Shown piece by piece: positions 29,431 through 37,638 of a DNA stretch of 64,000 bases. The first letter of the stretch is position 1; each line of letters begins with the position of its first letter. Under the pieces are notes generated by a model. That model did no database searches. It was given only the letters and a program-made list of their open reading frames with translations, and had not been told where the DNA came from. Origin of the DNA: Rhodococcus rhodochrous (GTDB lineage Bacteria > Actinomycetota > Actinomycetes > Mycobacteriales > Mycobacteriaceae). The translations under genes and the position numbers were made by a program. Location of the stretch: NCBI RefSeq assembly GCF_900187265.1, contig NZ_LT906450.1, positions 2,471,444 through 2,535,443 of the forward strand, written 5' to 3'.

Positions 29431-30666
29431 TCATCCGAGGCGGCGGGCGGAGATCTCGAAACCGGCCGCGCGGAGCCGTTCGCTGAGCACGTCCCCGAAC
29501 GCCACCGCAGGGGTGAGGACACCGCCACCGGCGTGCAGGGCCGCGCCGCCGAGGGCGAGCGAGAGGGCGGACTCGGCGAGCATCACGGCCGTGGCCTTGT
29601 AACCCGGGTCGCCCTGCGCGGAGAACCGCGCGGTGTAGCGGGCGCCCGACTCGGTCGAGGCGTACAGGTCCACCGTGAAGTGACCGTTCTCGCGGGTCTT
29701 CTCCGACGGTCCCTCGCCGGGGGCGGGCAGGAGCTTGTCGAGGACGAACCGCGTGGGCGGGAACGACAGGCCGGCGGCGAGGGCGCCCGTCCCGAGTCCG
29801 ACGAGCCCCGCGAGGACGGGGGAGAACGGCGAGGAGCCGACGCTCATCACTTCCCGGTAGCGGAAGCGGCGTCCGTAGGCCCAGTCGCGCAGCGCGTTGC
29901 TGCGTCGCACGATGCGGGTGTTGTAGGAGGCCATCACGAACGGGGCGAGCCGGCCCGAGACCTCCGGCGCGACGGACTTGCCGTCGACGAACGCGAAGTC
30001 GTTCTGGCGACCGAGATCGGGTTCCCGAGCCGGGGCGGGGGACAGCGAGTACGGGCGCGCGGCGATCTTCCGGGCGGTGGAATCCTTGCGGATCGCGTCG
30101 AGTTGTTGCCGGAGCGAATCGATGGTGCCGCCGCTCACGCCGCCGCGGAAGGATCGGAGCACGAAGGTCGTGTCGGTGAGCGGCAGGTTGCCGTCGGCCT
30201 CCGCGGCGCGGTAGAGCACGTGGACGCCGAGATCGGACGGGACCGAGTCGAATCCACACGAGTGGACGATGCGGGCGCCGGTGCGCCGGGCCACGTCGTC
30301 GAAGCGGTCGATGCTCTCGCGGTGGAAGAGCACCTCGCCGGTGAGGTCGACGTAGTCGGTGCCGGCCTCGGCGCACGCCTGCACGAGTGGCAGTCCGTAC
30401 GCGGCGTAGGGACCGACCGTCGTGATCACGACGCGGGTGGATTCGGCGAGCGCGGCCAGCGAGGCGGGATCGTCGGCGTTCGCCTCGATCAGCCGCCAGT
30501 CGGTTCCGAGGTCGGCGGCGAGCTTCTCGAGTTTGGTGCGTGAACGTCCTGCGAGTCCGACGGCGACGCCGTCGGGGAGGTTCTCGGCGAGATAGGCGGC
30601 GGTGAGGCGCCCGACGAAGCCGGTGGCGCCATAGACGACGATGTCGAGATCCCGGGAGACAGTCAT
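29431..30666 (-). CDS. Saccharopine dehydrogenase-like / trans-acting enoyl reductase family protein
   Basis: 411 residues. The N-terminal Rossmann fold opens with D-I-V-V-Y-G-A-T-G-F-V-G, binding NAD(P)H, followed by A-G-R-S and the V-V-I-T-T-V-G-P-Y motif typical of this family. A mid-chain G-F-D-S-V-P-S-D-L-G signature and a hydrophobic segment near residue 285 match mycobacterial homologues such as Rv2449c/Rv2953, the latter a trans-acting enoyl reductase in phthiocerol lipid synthesis. A lipid-related reductase role is therefore plausible. The transcript appears leaderless: TAGGGT lies 6 nt before the ATG. Confidence 0.75.
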   Translation of the reverse strand: MTVSRDLDIVVYGATGFVGRLTAAYLAENLPDGVAVGLAGRSRTKLEKLAADLGTDWRLIEANADDPASLAALAESTRVVITTVGPYAAYGLPLVQACAEAGTDYVDLTGEVLFHRESIDRFDDVARRTGARIVHSCGFDSVPSDLGVHVLYRAAEADGNLPLTDTTFVLRSFRGGVSGGTIDSLRQQLDAIRKDSTARKIAARPYSLSPAPAREPDLGRQNDFAFVDGKSVAPEVSGRLAPFVMASYNTRIVRRSNALRDWAYGRRFRYREVMSVGSSPFSPVLAGLVGLGTGALAAGLSFPPTRFVLDKLLPAPGEGPSEKTRENGHFTVDLYASTESGARYTARFSAQGDPGYKATAVMLAESALSLALGGAALHAGGGVLTPAVAFGDVLSERLRAAGFEISARRLG

Positions 30667-30672
30667 GTCCCC

Positions 30673-30678
30673 ACCCTA
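30673..30678 (-). promoter_or_regulatory. -10 hexamer of a leaderless promoter
   Basis: Minus-strand TAGGGT, 6 nt before ATG 30666, supports that start for the enoyl-reductase-like gene. It lies in the 13-bp gap after the DUF2784 gene, which is transcribed in the same direction. Confidence 0.55.
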
Positions 30679-30679
30679 C

Positions 30680-31060
30680 TCAGGAGTAAGTCTCGGGGGC
30701 GACCTTCGTCACACGGACGCGGCGCCACAGCACCACCCACGAGACCAGCACGGCGAGGGCGGCGAGGACGCGGACCGCACCGAGTGCGGACTCCGGGTAG
30801 ATCACTCCGGTGAGGTAGTGGTCGATGAATCCGCTCGGCGGCAGACCCTCCTGACCGGCCTCGTGGCGTGCCCAGTTCTCCACCGCGGTCAGTGGGCAGT
30901 CGAACCCCACGGCCACCGAGGCCGCTCCCCACACCACCGCGGCGACGTGAGCGACGATCGTGCGGGGCCACCGCCACGCGAGGAAACCACCGAACGCGAC
31001 GTAGAGCACGAACAGCAGATGCACGAAGGCCGTGAGGTCGGCGACCACCCGGAACGCCAT
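30680..31060 (-). CDS. DUF2784 membrane protein
   Basis: 126 residues with four hydrophobic helices. The DUF2784 pattern is visible: an N-terminal H-L-L-F-V-L-Y-V-A-F-G-G helix, a central C-P-L-T-A-V-E-N-W segment and G-F-I-D-H-Y before the last helix. The family is small, common in actinobacteria, and of unknown function. The ATG at 31060 is preceded by TACCCT with 6 nt between, a leaderless arrangement. Followed by the enoyl-reductase-like gene after 13 nt. Confidence 0.8.
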   Translation of the reverse strand: MAFRVVADLTAFVHLLFVLYVAFGGFLAWRWPRTIVAHVAAVVWGAASVAVGFDCPLTAVENWARHEAGQEGLPPSGFIDHYLTGVIYPESALGAVRVLAALAVLVSWVVLWRRVRVTKVAPETYS

Positions 31061-31066
31061 GTGCCC

Positions 31067-31072
31067 AGGGTA
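31067..31072 (-). promoter_or_regulatory. -10 hexamer of a leaderless promoter
   Basis: Minus-strand TACCCT, 6 nt before ATG 31060 of the DUF2784 gene, with no ribosome-binding site between. Confidence 0.5.
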
Positions 31073-31121
31073 GAACGAACGGCCGCGGAACGGACAGGGT
31101 TGCCGGAGGGCAGGCGGCGTC

Positions 31122-31490
31122 TCAGCCGGCCTTGATGACGAGCACCGGTACCGACGACTCGGTGATCAGCCGCTGTACCGCTCGCTCGACGAGGAACTTG
31201 CCGGTCGCGGTGCGCCCGCGGCTGCCGATGACCACGCGTTCGGCGCCGCTGCGCGCGAGCAGTTCGACGGTCGTGCCGACCGGATCGCCGTCGTGGACGG
31301 CAGAGAGCAACTCCCAGCCGTCGGTGCCGGCCACCTGGCTCACCTGTGCCCGCACGCCCTCCACCTCGTCGGGCTCGTCGAGCGGGTGGAGCACCACCAG
31401 CGACTGCTGCCGGTCGGCGGCCTCCCGCACCGCGGCCTGCAGAGCGACCCGGCCTTCGGGGGTATCGGCGTGAACGACAGCGACAGTCAT
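31122..31490 (-). CDS. Universal stress protein (UspA family)
   Basis: 122 residues, a single Usp domain, slightly shorter than usual. It begins V-A-V-V-H-A-D and carries the ATP-binding signature G-S-R-G-R-T-A-T-G-K-F near residue 92, followed by V-P-V-L-V-I at the C-terminus, so it should be an ATP-binding stress protein of the cytosol. A GAGGAGAG ribosome site lies just upstream. A single-gene unit next to an unrelated DUF2784 gene. Confidence 0.85.
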   Translation of the reverse strand: MTVAVVHADTPEGRVALQAAVREAADRQQSLVVLHPLDEPDEVEGVRAQVSQVAGTDGWELLSAVHDGDPVGTTVELLARSGAERVVIGSRGRTATGKFLVERAVQRLITESSVPVLVIKAG

Positions 31491-31583
31491 GACTCTCCTC
31501 GTGCGGGCCTGCGGGGACGTCCTCCATTATCGCCGTGACCGGGAGGGCGGGCCACGATCGACGGTGTGGAACCGGTCTCCCCT

Positions 31584-31642
31584 GGACCACGGCGCCCCCG
31601 GACCACGGCGCCCCCGGACCACGGCCACCCGGATCACGGCGT
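31584..31642 (+). repeat. Short tandem repeat, about 16-bp unit
   Basis: GGACCACGGCGCCCCC occurs twice exactly (31584-31599, 31600-31615), followed by degenerate copies (31616-31630 and 31631-31642). It lies in the 157-bp gap between the stress protein gene and the zinc-ribbon SDR gene, near the 3' end of the latter. No function is visible. Confidence 0.7.
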
Positions 31643-31647
31643 CCGGA

Positions 31648-33117
31648 TCACCAGGGTGCCGGGCGGAAGTCCTTGAGGAAGCATCCGTACACGTCCGTGC
31701 CGGCCTCGCCCTGGACGATCGGGTCGTAGACGCGGGCGGCGCCGTCCACGAGATCGAGCGGGGCGTGGAATCCCTCCTCGGCCAGCCGCATCTTGGTGTG
31801 GTGCGGCCGTTCGTCGGTGATCCACCCGGTGTCGACGGCGGTCATGAGGATACCGTCGGTGAGCATCTCCTCGGCGCTGGTGCGGGTGAGCATGTTCAAC
31901 GCGGCCTTGGCCATATTGGTGTGCGGATGCCCGGCGCCCTTGTAGCGGCGGCCTCCGAACTGCCCTTCCATCGCCGAGACGTTCACGACGTACTTGCGGC
32001 GGGCCGGGGACGCGGCGAGCGCGGGACGCAGGCGGTTGACGAGGATGAACGGCGCCACCGAGTTGCACAGCTGCACCTCGAGCAGTTCCAGCGGCTCGAC
32101 CTCGCCGACGGTCTGCACCCAGCTGTTGGTGTGCACGAGATCCGGCAGCAGGCCGCCGGCGTCGACGGCGACCCCGGCGGCGACGCGCTCGGGTGTCGCC
32201 GACCCGGCCACCAGTGCCAGGGAGGTCAGCGAGTGTGCCGACAGTTCGGCCGGCAGCGATCCGGCGAGGGCGGCGGGGTGAGCGTCCGAGGGCTTGCCGA
32301 AGGTCAGGACCTCGGGGCGCGGACCGGCGGGCAACGGATCGGCTTCCGCCTCGGCCAGCGCCGAGTAGGCGCCGGGGGAGCGGCGCACCGTCTGCGCGGC
32401 GTTGTTGATGAGGATGTCCAGCGGACCCTGCGCGGCGACGTCGTCGGCGAGGGCGACCACCTGGGCGGGGTCACGCAGGTCGATGCCGACGATGCGCAGC
32501 CGGTGCAACCAGTCGCCGCTGTCCTCCATGGCGCTGAAGCGGCGGATCGCGTCGTTGGGGAACCGCGTGGTGACGGTGGTGTGCGCGCCGTCGCGCAGCA
32601 ACCGCAGCGCGATGTACATGCCGATCTTGGCGCGACCACCGGTGAGCAGGGCGCGACGGCCCCGCAGGTCGGTGCGCGCATCGCGCTTGGCGTGGTTCTC
32701 CTCGGCGCAGGTCGGGCACAACTGGTGGTAGAAGGCGTCCACCTGCGTGTACTTGTCCTTGCAGATGTAGCAGTGCCGCGGCCTCAGCAGCGTTCCCGCG
32801 CTCGCACCGCGGGTCGCCGAGGCCAGCGGGAGTCCGGCGGTCTCGTCGTCGATGCGGGTGGGGGAGGCGGTGGCGGTCGCGGACAACACCTGACGATCGG
32901 CGTCGACGCGCTGCTTGCGGGCCTCGTTGCGGCGCAACCGCTTGAACTTCTTGAACATGTGCCCCACGGCGCGCTGCACGGTGATCGCGTCGGGATGTTC
33001 GGCGTCGAGACCCGCGGCCTGGTCGAGCACCCGCAAACAGGTGGCCAGATCGTCGGGGTCGATGCGGGTGAAGCCGTCGGTGGCGGGCTCGGCGGTGGTG
33101 TCGCTGTGGGGGTTCAT
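31648..33117 (-). CDS. SDR-fold protein with an N-terminal zinc ribbon
   Basis: 489 residues from ATG 33117 (AAAAAGGCAG upstream); an open extension to 33219 has no signal. The first 110 residues are charged, then comes a CYIC...CPTC pair 18 residues apart, a likely zinc ribbon. From about residue 155 follows an SDR fold: L-L-T-G-G-R-A-K-I-G (cofactor loop), I-N-N-A-A-Q and N-V-S-A-M-E-G. At the catalytic YxxxK position the sequence is T-N-M-A-K, so the Tyr is missing although Lys remains. It may be a binding or regulatory protein rather than an ordinary oxidoreductase. It is divergent from the small PLDc_N gene. Confidence 0.72.
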   Translation of the reverse strand: MNPHSDTTAEPATDGFTRIDPDDLATCLRVLDQAAGLDAEHPDAITVQRAVGHMFKKFKRLRRNEARKQRVDADRQVLSATATASPTRIDDETAGLPLASATRGASAGTLLRPRHCYICKDKYTQVDAFYHQLCPTCAEENHAKRDARTDLRGRRALLTGGRAKIGMYIALRLLRDGAHTTVTTRFPNDAIRRFSAMEDSGDWLHRLRIVGIDLRDPAQVVALADDVAAQGPLDILINNAAQTVRRSPGAYSALAEAEADPLPAGPRPEVLTFGKPSDAHPAALAGSLPAELSAHSLTSLALVAGSATPERVAAGVAVDAGGLLPDLVHTNSWVQTVGEVEPLELLEVQLCNSVAPFILVNRLRPALAASPARRKYVVNVSAMEGQFGGRRYKGAGHPHTNMAKAALNMLTRTSAEEMLTDGILMTAVDTGWITDERPHHTKMRLAEEGFHAPLDLVDGAARVYDPIVQGEAGTDVYGCFLKDFRPAPW

Positions 33118-33203
33118 CTGCCTTTTTCCGTGTGCTGCTGTGGTCCCGATCGTATCGGGCAGGATGATCGTGTCCGAATCACCACGGAAGTACCGGAGGA
33201 ACG

Positions 33204-33437
33204 ATGAGCCCGAGCTCACCCCTGTCCAAGAAGAAGTTCGCCGAACTGAGCCGCCCCCAGCAGGTTCTGGTGGTCCTGCTCGCAGCGGTGCAGTTGTCGC
33301 TCGCCGTCGCGGCGTGGGCCGATCTGGCGAGGCGACCGGCCGACAAGGTCAACGGCAGCAAGCTGCGCTGGGCGCTGACCATCGCGGTGAACTTCTTCGG
33401 CCCGATCCGTTACTTCCGCAAGGGCCGCCGGGACTGA
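33204..33437 (+). CDS. Small membrane protein with PLDc_N-like domain
   Basis: 77 residues, with CCGGAGGAACG directly before ATG 33204. A basic N-terminus leads into one long hydrophobic helix (about residues 20-42), then D-L-A-R-R-P-A-D-K-V and a second hydrophobic segment ending F-F-G-P-I-R-Y-F. That pattern is the PLDc_N module, which precedes the catalytic part in cardiolipin synthases but often occurs alone as here. The function alone is unknown. A strong bidirectional terminator lies 32 bp after the stop. Confidence 0.75.
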   Translation: MSPSSPLSKKKFAELSRPQQVLVVLLAAVQLSLAVAAWADLARRPADKVNGSKLRWALTIAVNFFGPIRYFRKGRRD

Positions 33438-33468
33438 GCGGTCCGCTCGCGCCGACCCCCGGACGAAC

Positions 33469-33504
33469 CGAAGGCCCCGAACCGATATCGGTTCGGGGCC
33501 TTCG
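33469..33504. terminator. Bidirectional terminator, 3' of tRNA-Leu copy 1
   Basis: An 18-bp perfect palindrome with no loop beyond the central ATAT (33469-33504). It lies between the plus-strand PLDc_N gene and the minus-strand tRNA, so it can stop both. The inner stem GAAGGCCCCGAAC/GTTCGGGGCCTTC recurs in the terminator of the second tRNA copy. Confidence 0.85.
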
Positions 33505-33514
33505 GGTTTCGGTG

Positions 33515-33600
33515 TGTCCGAGGGGGGACTTGAACCCCCACGTCCGTTAATAGGACACTAGCACCTCAAGCTAGCGCGTCTGCCATTCCGCCACTCGGAC
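33515..33600 (-). tRNA. tRNA-Leu(GAG), copy 1
   Basis: 86 nt; acceptor GTCCGAG pairs with CTCGGAC and the discriminator base is A. The anticodon arm is CTAGC-TTGAGGT-GCTAG, giving anticodon GAG (reads CUC/CUU). A long variable arm, as required for tRNA-Leu, and a T-arm with GGTTCAAGTCC are visible. No CCA is encoded. Identical over its whole length to the copy at 35438. Confidence 0.95.
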
Positions 33601-33769
33601 CGACGCCCACACGGGGCATGTCGGTAGAACCCGCTCCCGCGGGCGCTGAAGAAACAGTAGCGCATGGGGCGCCCGATCCCCAAAACGGCACTTCAGGCGC
33701 GCTCGTGACGTTCGGCGGGTCGGGCCTCACCCGGATCCGCTCGCTTCTTCGTCATCTGCTGCAGCAATT

Positions 33770-33812
33770 CGTTGGTTGTCAGGATGGTCGTGAGACATCC
33801 TGACAACCAACG
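33770..33812. repeat. Long perfect inverted repeat at the left end of the insertion element
   Basis: 17-bp arms (33770-33786, 33796-33812) enclose the 9-nt loop GTCGTGAGA. It spans the predicted left terminus of the IS and lies before orfA, so it can form a hairpin in DNA or in read-through RNA. Confidence 0.75.
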
Positions 33813-33832
33813 CGGGGATCGGAGCGACACAG

Positions 33833-34297
33833 ATGTCCGACCTCATGACCATCCCCGTAGGACGAACCCAACAAGGCCACCGCGCGTTCTCCATGGCCTA
33901 CAAAATCGAGTTCTTGCGCCGATGGGACACCTGCGTCGAACGCGGCGCCAAGACCCGACTGCTGCGCGAGAACAATCTCGCCCAAGGCACCGTCCGCCGC
34001 TGGCTGCAGGCCCGCGATGAGGGACACTTGCAGAAGTCGATGGTCGAAGCAGCAGACAAAGCGAGGGACCGATTGGACAGTCGAGACCGCGCGGAGCTCG
34101 CCGAACTCCGCCGCGAAAACGAACGCCTCCGCGACAAAGTCGCCCAGAGCGACGCCGCCGTGGAGATCCTGGGAAAAGCATTCGAGCTCTTGCAGGGGAT
34201 CCACAAGACCTCGACCGACGAGACCACCGAGATCCCGCCGGCATTGATGAGCGCACGCGAGTACGCGCTGTGGCTCGAGCGCAAAGCGTTGTCCTGA
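33833..34297 (+). CDS. IS3-family transposase OrfA (HTH protein)
   Basis: 154 residues from ATG 33833. The N-terminal half is a helix-turn-helix of the IS3/IS911 OrfA type, with R-E-N-N-L-A-Q-G-T-V-R-R-W-L as the recognition part. The C-terminal half is a leucine-zipper-like coiled coil (E-L-A-E-L-R-R-E-N-E-R-L-R-D-K), used for dimerisation and DNA-end binding. It overlaps orfB by 28 nt in the -1 frame, the standard layout for making an OrfAB fusion by ribosomal frameshifting. Confidence 0.85.
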   Translation: MSDLMTIPVGRTQQGHRAFSMAYKIEFLRRWDTCVERGAKTRLLRENNLAQGTVRRWLQARDEGHLQKSMVEAADKARDRLDSRDRAELAELRRENERLRDKVAQSDAAVEILGKAFELLQGIHKTSTDETTEIPPALMSAREYALWLERKALS

Positions 34298-35310
34298 CCG
34301 ACATCGTCACCGAACTGACCGAGGCGGGAATGTCGGTCACCCGGGGATGTGCGCTCGTGGGGATCGCCCGGTCGAGCTATTACCGGCGGGCCCACCACTA
34401 CCGGCACTATCGGCCGGTCACCGATCCGATCCCGCAGCGACAGCGGCAGCAACCAGCGGCACTGTCGCCGGCCGAGAAGGCCACCATCGTCGCGTTGATC
34501 CTCGCCGAGGAGAACGCGGATCAGTCTGTGTGTCAAATCTATTGGCGTTCGTTCGATGACGGATTGGTGGACTGCTCGGAGGTCACGTTCTATCGGGTGG
34601 CCCGGGCCGAGAAGCTCACCGGGGACCGGCGTCGCAGCCGCACCGGAGGACCGTCGACGCCCCGCTGCGCACCGGTCGTCGAGGCCATCGACGTCGGGGA
34701 CCTGTGGTCGTGGGACATCACGACACTCAAGGGGCCCCGCACGCAGGACCAGTTTCGGTTGTATCTGGCAATCGATGTGTACTCACGGTTTCCGGTGGCG
34801 TGGCGCATCGAATACCACGAGGACAAGGCCAAGGCGGTAGAGATGTTCACCGAAGCGTTCACCGCGTTCGGGGCGCCGGGGGTGTTGCATGCCGACAACG
34901 GGGCATCGATGCGGTCGGGGTTGTTGCTCGATGCCCTCGCCGCGGCGGGGGTCGTGTCGTCGTTCTCCCGTCCGCGGGTCAGTGACGACAATCCCTTCTC
35001 GGAGTCATTGTTCAAGACCATCAAGTACGACCTGACATGTCCGGATCGGTTCGATGATATCGATCATGCTCGGCGGTGGACCGAAGACTTCATGAACCGG
35101 TATGCGCTCGAGCACCGGCACGCAGGGCTGGGGCGGTACACGCCGGTGTCGGTGTTCCTCGGCAGTGCCGCCGAGGAACACCGACGTCGGCAGGAGCGTC
35201 TCAACCGGATCCACGAAAAGTATCCGCATCGGTTCCGGCGTCGACCGGCAGCGCCGGCGTTACCGCAACCGACGGGAATCAACACACCTGATCTGTCTCA
35301 GACAGGTTGA
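34270..35310 (+). CDS. IS3-family transposase OrfB (DDE integrase core)
   Basis: Up to 346 residues in the -1 frame relative to orfA; the functional protein is probably the OrfAB fusion, so the ATG at 34270 may not be used. It contains the HTH_21-like region and the integrase core with the DDE triad: Asp in L-W-S-W-D-I-T-T, Asp in L-H-A-D-N-G-A, Glu in N-P-F-S-E-S-L-F-K. The motifs and length are intact, so the element may still be active. No obvious A6G-type slippery run was found in the overlap. Confidence 0.87.
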   Translation: MARAQSVVLTDIVTELTEAGMSVTRGCALVGIARSSYYRRAHHYRHYRPVTDPIPQRQRQQPAALSPAEKATIVALILAEENADQSVCQIYWRSFDDGLVDCSEVTFYRVARAEKLTGDRRRSRTGGPSTPRCAPVVEAIDVGDLWSWDITTLKGPRTQDQFRLYLAIDVYSRFPVAWRIEYHEDKAKAVEMFTEAFTAFGAPGVLHADNGASMRSGLLLDALAAAGVVSSFSRPRVSDDNPFSESLFKTIKYDLTCPDRFDDIDHARRWTEDFMNRYALEHRHAGLGRYTPVSVFLGSAAEEHRRRQERLNRIHEKYPHRFRRRPAAPALPQPTGINTPDLSQTG

Positions 35311-35381
35311 CAACTTCCGAATTGCCGCAGCGGATGACGAAAGTGGTAGCGGCTGTCGCCGGTTCGATCTTCTTCCGACAA

Positions 35382-35420
35382 CGACGAAGGCCCCGAACAT
35401 GATGTTCGGGGCCTTCGTCG
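35382..35420. terminator. Terminator 3' of tRNA-Leu copy 2
   Basis: 18-bp perfect arms (35382-35399, 35403-35420) with a 3-nt loop, located 17 bp past the 3' end of the minus-strand tRNA. It shares the GAAGGCCCCGAAC stem with the terminator of copy 1. Confidence 0.85.
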
Positions 35421-35437
35421 TCTGTCTCGACTCAGAG

Positions 35438-35523
35438 TGTCCGAGGGGGGACTTGAACCCCCACGTCCGTTAATAGGACACTAGCACCTCAAGCTAGCGC
35501 GTCTGCCATTCCGCCACTCGGAC
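35438..35523 (-). tRNA. tRNA-Leu(GAG), copy 2
   Basis: 86 nt, identical base for base to the gene at 33515-33600, including the CTAGC-TTGAGGT-GCTAG anticodon arm. The flanks differ except for related terminators, so it looks like a duplication that includes the tRNA and part of its terminator. The insertion element lies between the copies. Confidence 0.95.
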
Positions 35524-35656
35524 CTGATGCTCACGCCCACTCGTCGTGGGCGCTGTGAAAGAGTAACCCACCGCGCCCACGGTCCCAAATCGCCACCTCC
35601 ACCTGCGGTGATCCGAACTGTCGTGATGGCGGACCGGCGGTGGTAGACATACGGCC

Positions 35657-37009
35657 ATGGCCATTGACACGCGCGCCCACCAGCCGTCCCGGGCGGAAGA
35701 GGAGGTCGTCGACCTCGTCTCCCGCCTCATCCGGTTCGACACCTCGAACACCGGCGAACCAACCACCACCCGCGGCGAACGCGAGTGCGCCGAATGGGTG
35801 GCCTCCGTGCTCGAAGAGGTCGGCTACGAGACGACCTACGTCGAATCCGGAGCGCCGGGCCGCGGCAACGTCTTCGCGCGTCTGCCCGGCTCCGACCCGA
35901 GCCGCGGTGCCCTCATGCTCCACGGCCACCTCGACGTCGTGCCGGCCGAAGCCGCGGACTGGAGCGTGCACCCGTTCTCCGGGGCCGTCGAGAACGGCTA
36001 CGTGTGGGGGCGCGGCGCGGTCGACATGAAGGACATGGTCGGCATGATGATCGCCGTCGCCCGCTACTTCAAGGTCGAGGACATCGTGCCCCCGCGCGAT
36101 CTGGTGTTCGCGTTCGTCGCCGACGAGGAGGCCGGAGGCAAGTTCGGTTCGCAGTGGCTGGTCGAACACCGGCCCGAGCTGTTCGAGGGCGTCACCGAGG
36201 CCGTGGGGGAGGTCGGCGGGTTCTCTCTGACCGTGCCGCGCCCCGACGGCACCGAACGTCGCCTGTACATGGTCGAGACGGCGGAGAAGGGCATGCGCTG
36301 GATGCGCCTGACCGCCATGGGCGTCGCCGGGCACGGCTCGTTCCTGCACGAGGACAACGCCGTCACCGTCCTCTCCCGCGCGGTGGCACGGCTCGGCTCC
36401 CACACCTTCCCGCTGGTCGTCAACGATTCCGTCGCGGAGTTCCTCTCCGTCGTGAGCGAGGAGACCGGCCTGGACTTCGACCCGGCCTCACCCGATCTCG
36501 AGGGGACGCTCGCCAAACTCGGGTCGATCGCCCGCATCGTGGGCGCGACCCTGCGCGACACCGCGAACCCTACGATGCTCGACGCCGGGTACAAGGCCAA
36601 CGTCATCCCGCGCACCGCGCATGCCGTCGTCGACTGCCGCATCCTGCCGGGCCGGCTCGCCGAGTTCGAACGCACCGTCGACGAGCTGATCGGCCCGAAC
36701 GTCACCCGCGAGTGGATCACCGGACTCGAGCCGTACGAGACCACCTTCGACGGCGACCTCGTCGACGCGATGAATGCCGCGATCCTCGCGCACGACCCGA
36801 TCGGCCGGACCGTGCCGTACATGCTCTCGGCCGGCACCGACGCCAAGGCGTTCGCCAAGCTCGGCATCCGCTGCTTCGGTTTCGCGCCGCTGCAGTTGCC
36901 GCCCGACCTGGACTTCGCCGCGCTGTTCCACGGGGTCGACGAGCGTGTCCCCGTCGACGCACTGCGCTTCGGCACGCGGGTCATGGAACACTTCCTCATG
37001 CACGCCTAG
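35657..37009 (+). CDS. M20/M25/M40-family metallopeptidase
   Basis: 450 residues, a cytosolic dinuclear zinc peptidase or amidohydrolase of the M20 family. Visible motifs are H-G-H-L-D-V-V-P (first metal His and Asp, about residue 95), G-R-G-A-V-D-M-K-D (bridging Asp, about 121) and D-E-E-A-G-G (catalytic Glu, about 157), with a late H-G-V-D-E. Dipeptidase or acyl-amino-acid hydrolase activity is likely; the substrate is unknown. A TAGACA hexamer lies 7 nt before the ATG, perhaps a leaderless promoter. The YbhB gene follows after 29 nt. Confidence 0.87.
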   Translation: MAIDTRAHQPSRAEEEVVDLVSRLIRFDTSNTGEPTTTRGERECAEWVASVLEEVGYETTYVESGAPGRGNVFARLPGSDPSRGALMLHGHLDVVPAEAADWSVHPFSGAVENGYVWGRGAVDMKDMVGMMIAVARYFKVEDIVPPRDLVFAFVADEEAGGKFGSQWLVEHRPELFEGVTEAVGEVGGFSLTVPRPDGTERRLYMVETAEKGMRWMRLTAMGVAGHGSFLHEDNAVTVLSRAVARLGSHTFPLVVNDSVAEFLSVVSEETGLDFDPASPDLEGTLAKLGSIARIVGATLRDTANPTMLDAGYKANVIPRTAHAVVDCRILPGRLAEFERTVDELIGPNVTREWITGLEPYETTFDGDLVDAMNAAILAHDPIGRTVPYMLSAGTDAKAFAKLGIRCFGFAPLQLPPDLDFAALFHGVDERVPVDALRFGTRVMEHFLMHA

Positions 37010-37038
37010 AACACTCGAAACGTCACGAAAGGACCGGA

Positions 37039-37581
37039 ATGGCTTTCGATTACGACCCGTACAAGTTCCTGCCCGAGCTGCCCACCTTCGAGGTGACCAG
37101 TGCGGACTTCGCCGAGGGCGAGGAATGGAAACTCCCGCAGGCCAGCGGTGCGTTCGGGATCCCCGGGGGCGGCGACGTCTCCCCGCAGCTGTCCTGGTCG
37201 GGTTTCCCTGCCGAGACGAAGAGCTTCGTCGTCACGGTGTTCGATCCGGACGCTCCGACGGCGTCGGGTTTCTGGCACTGGGCCGTCGCGAACATCCCGG
37301 CCTCGGTCACGGAACTGCCGGCGGGCGCGGGTAGCGCCGACTCGGACGCTCTTCCGGAGCAGGCCGTGACGCTGCGCCACGACGGCGGCGCCCACGGGTT
37401 CATCGGTGCCGCTCCGCCGGCCGGACACGGCTACCACCGCTACATCGTGGCAGTGCACGCACTCGACGTCGAGGTGCTCGAGGGTGTCACGCCCGAATCG
37501 AGCCCGGCCTTCCTCGGTTTCAACGTCTTCGGGCACGCCATCGCCCGCGGTCTGCTGACCGGCACCTACGAGGTGCGCTGA
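37039..37581 (+). CDS. YbhB/YbcL-family (PEBP, Raf kinase inhibitor-like) protein
   Basis: 180 residues from ATG 37039, behind AAAGGACCGG. The PEBP fold is marked by [15 protein letters not shown] and the late [14 protein letters not shown] motif that lines the anion-binding pocket. There is no signal peptide, so it is cytosolic. The function in bacteria is unclear. It follows the M20 peptidase by 29 nt and ends at a 19-bp terminator. Confidence 0.87.
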   Translation: MAFDYDPYKFLPELPTFEVTSADFAEGEEWKLPQASGAFGIPGGGDVSPQLSWSGFPAETKSFVVTVFDPDAPTASGFWHWAVANIPASVTELPAGAGSADSDALPEQAVTLRHDGGAHGFIGAAPPAGHGYHRYIVAVHALDVEVLEGVTPESSPAFLGFNVFGHAIARGLLTGTYEVR

Positions 37582-37590
37582 CGGATCGTG

Positions 37591-37632
37591 ACGGACGGGG
37601 CCCGGGTCGCATTCGACCCGGGCCCCGTCCGT
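37591..37632. terminator. Bidirectional terminator between ybhB-like and pyrD genes
   Basis: 19-bp perfect GC-rich arms (37591-37609, 37614-37632) with loop CATT, between convergent genes. Serves both directions. Confidence 0.88.
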
Positions 37633-37638
37633 TGCAGA

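Larger units (their letters stand above)
33775..35314 (+). mobile_element. IS3-family insertion sequence between two tRNA-Leu genes
   Basis: About 1.54 kb, with two overlapping ORFs in the arrangement of IS3 elements. The ends share a short terminal repeat: the left begins GTTGTCA and the right, read inward, also begins GTTGTCA, with partial similarity further in (GAGACA). No direct target repeat was found at these borders, so either the borders are slightly off or the flanks were rearranged. The exact ends are uncertain by a few bases. Confidence 0.75.

Noticed and set aside
28153-30543. A 796-codon plus-strand frame across the tauE and enoyl-reductase genes.
   Set aside because: Both minus-strand genes have family motifs and promoters; the plus frame is Arg/Gly/Glu-rich noise.
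31584-31642. A CRISPR array from the short tandem repeats.
   Set aside because: The units are directly adjacent with no spacers and only about four copies.
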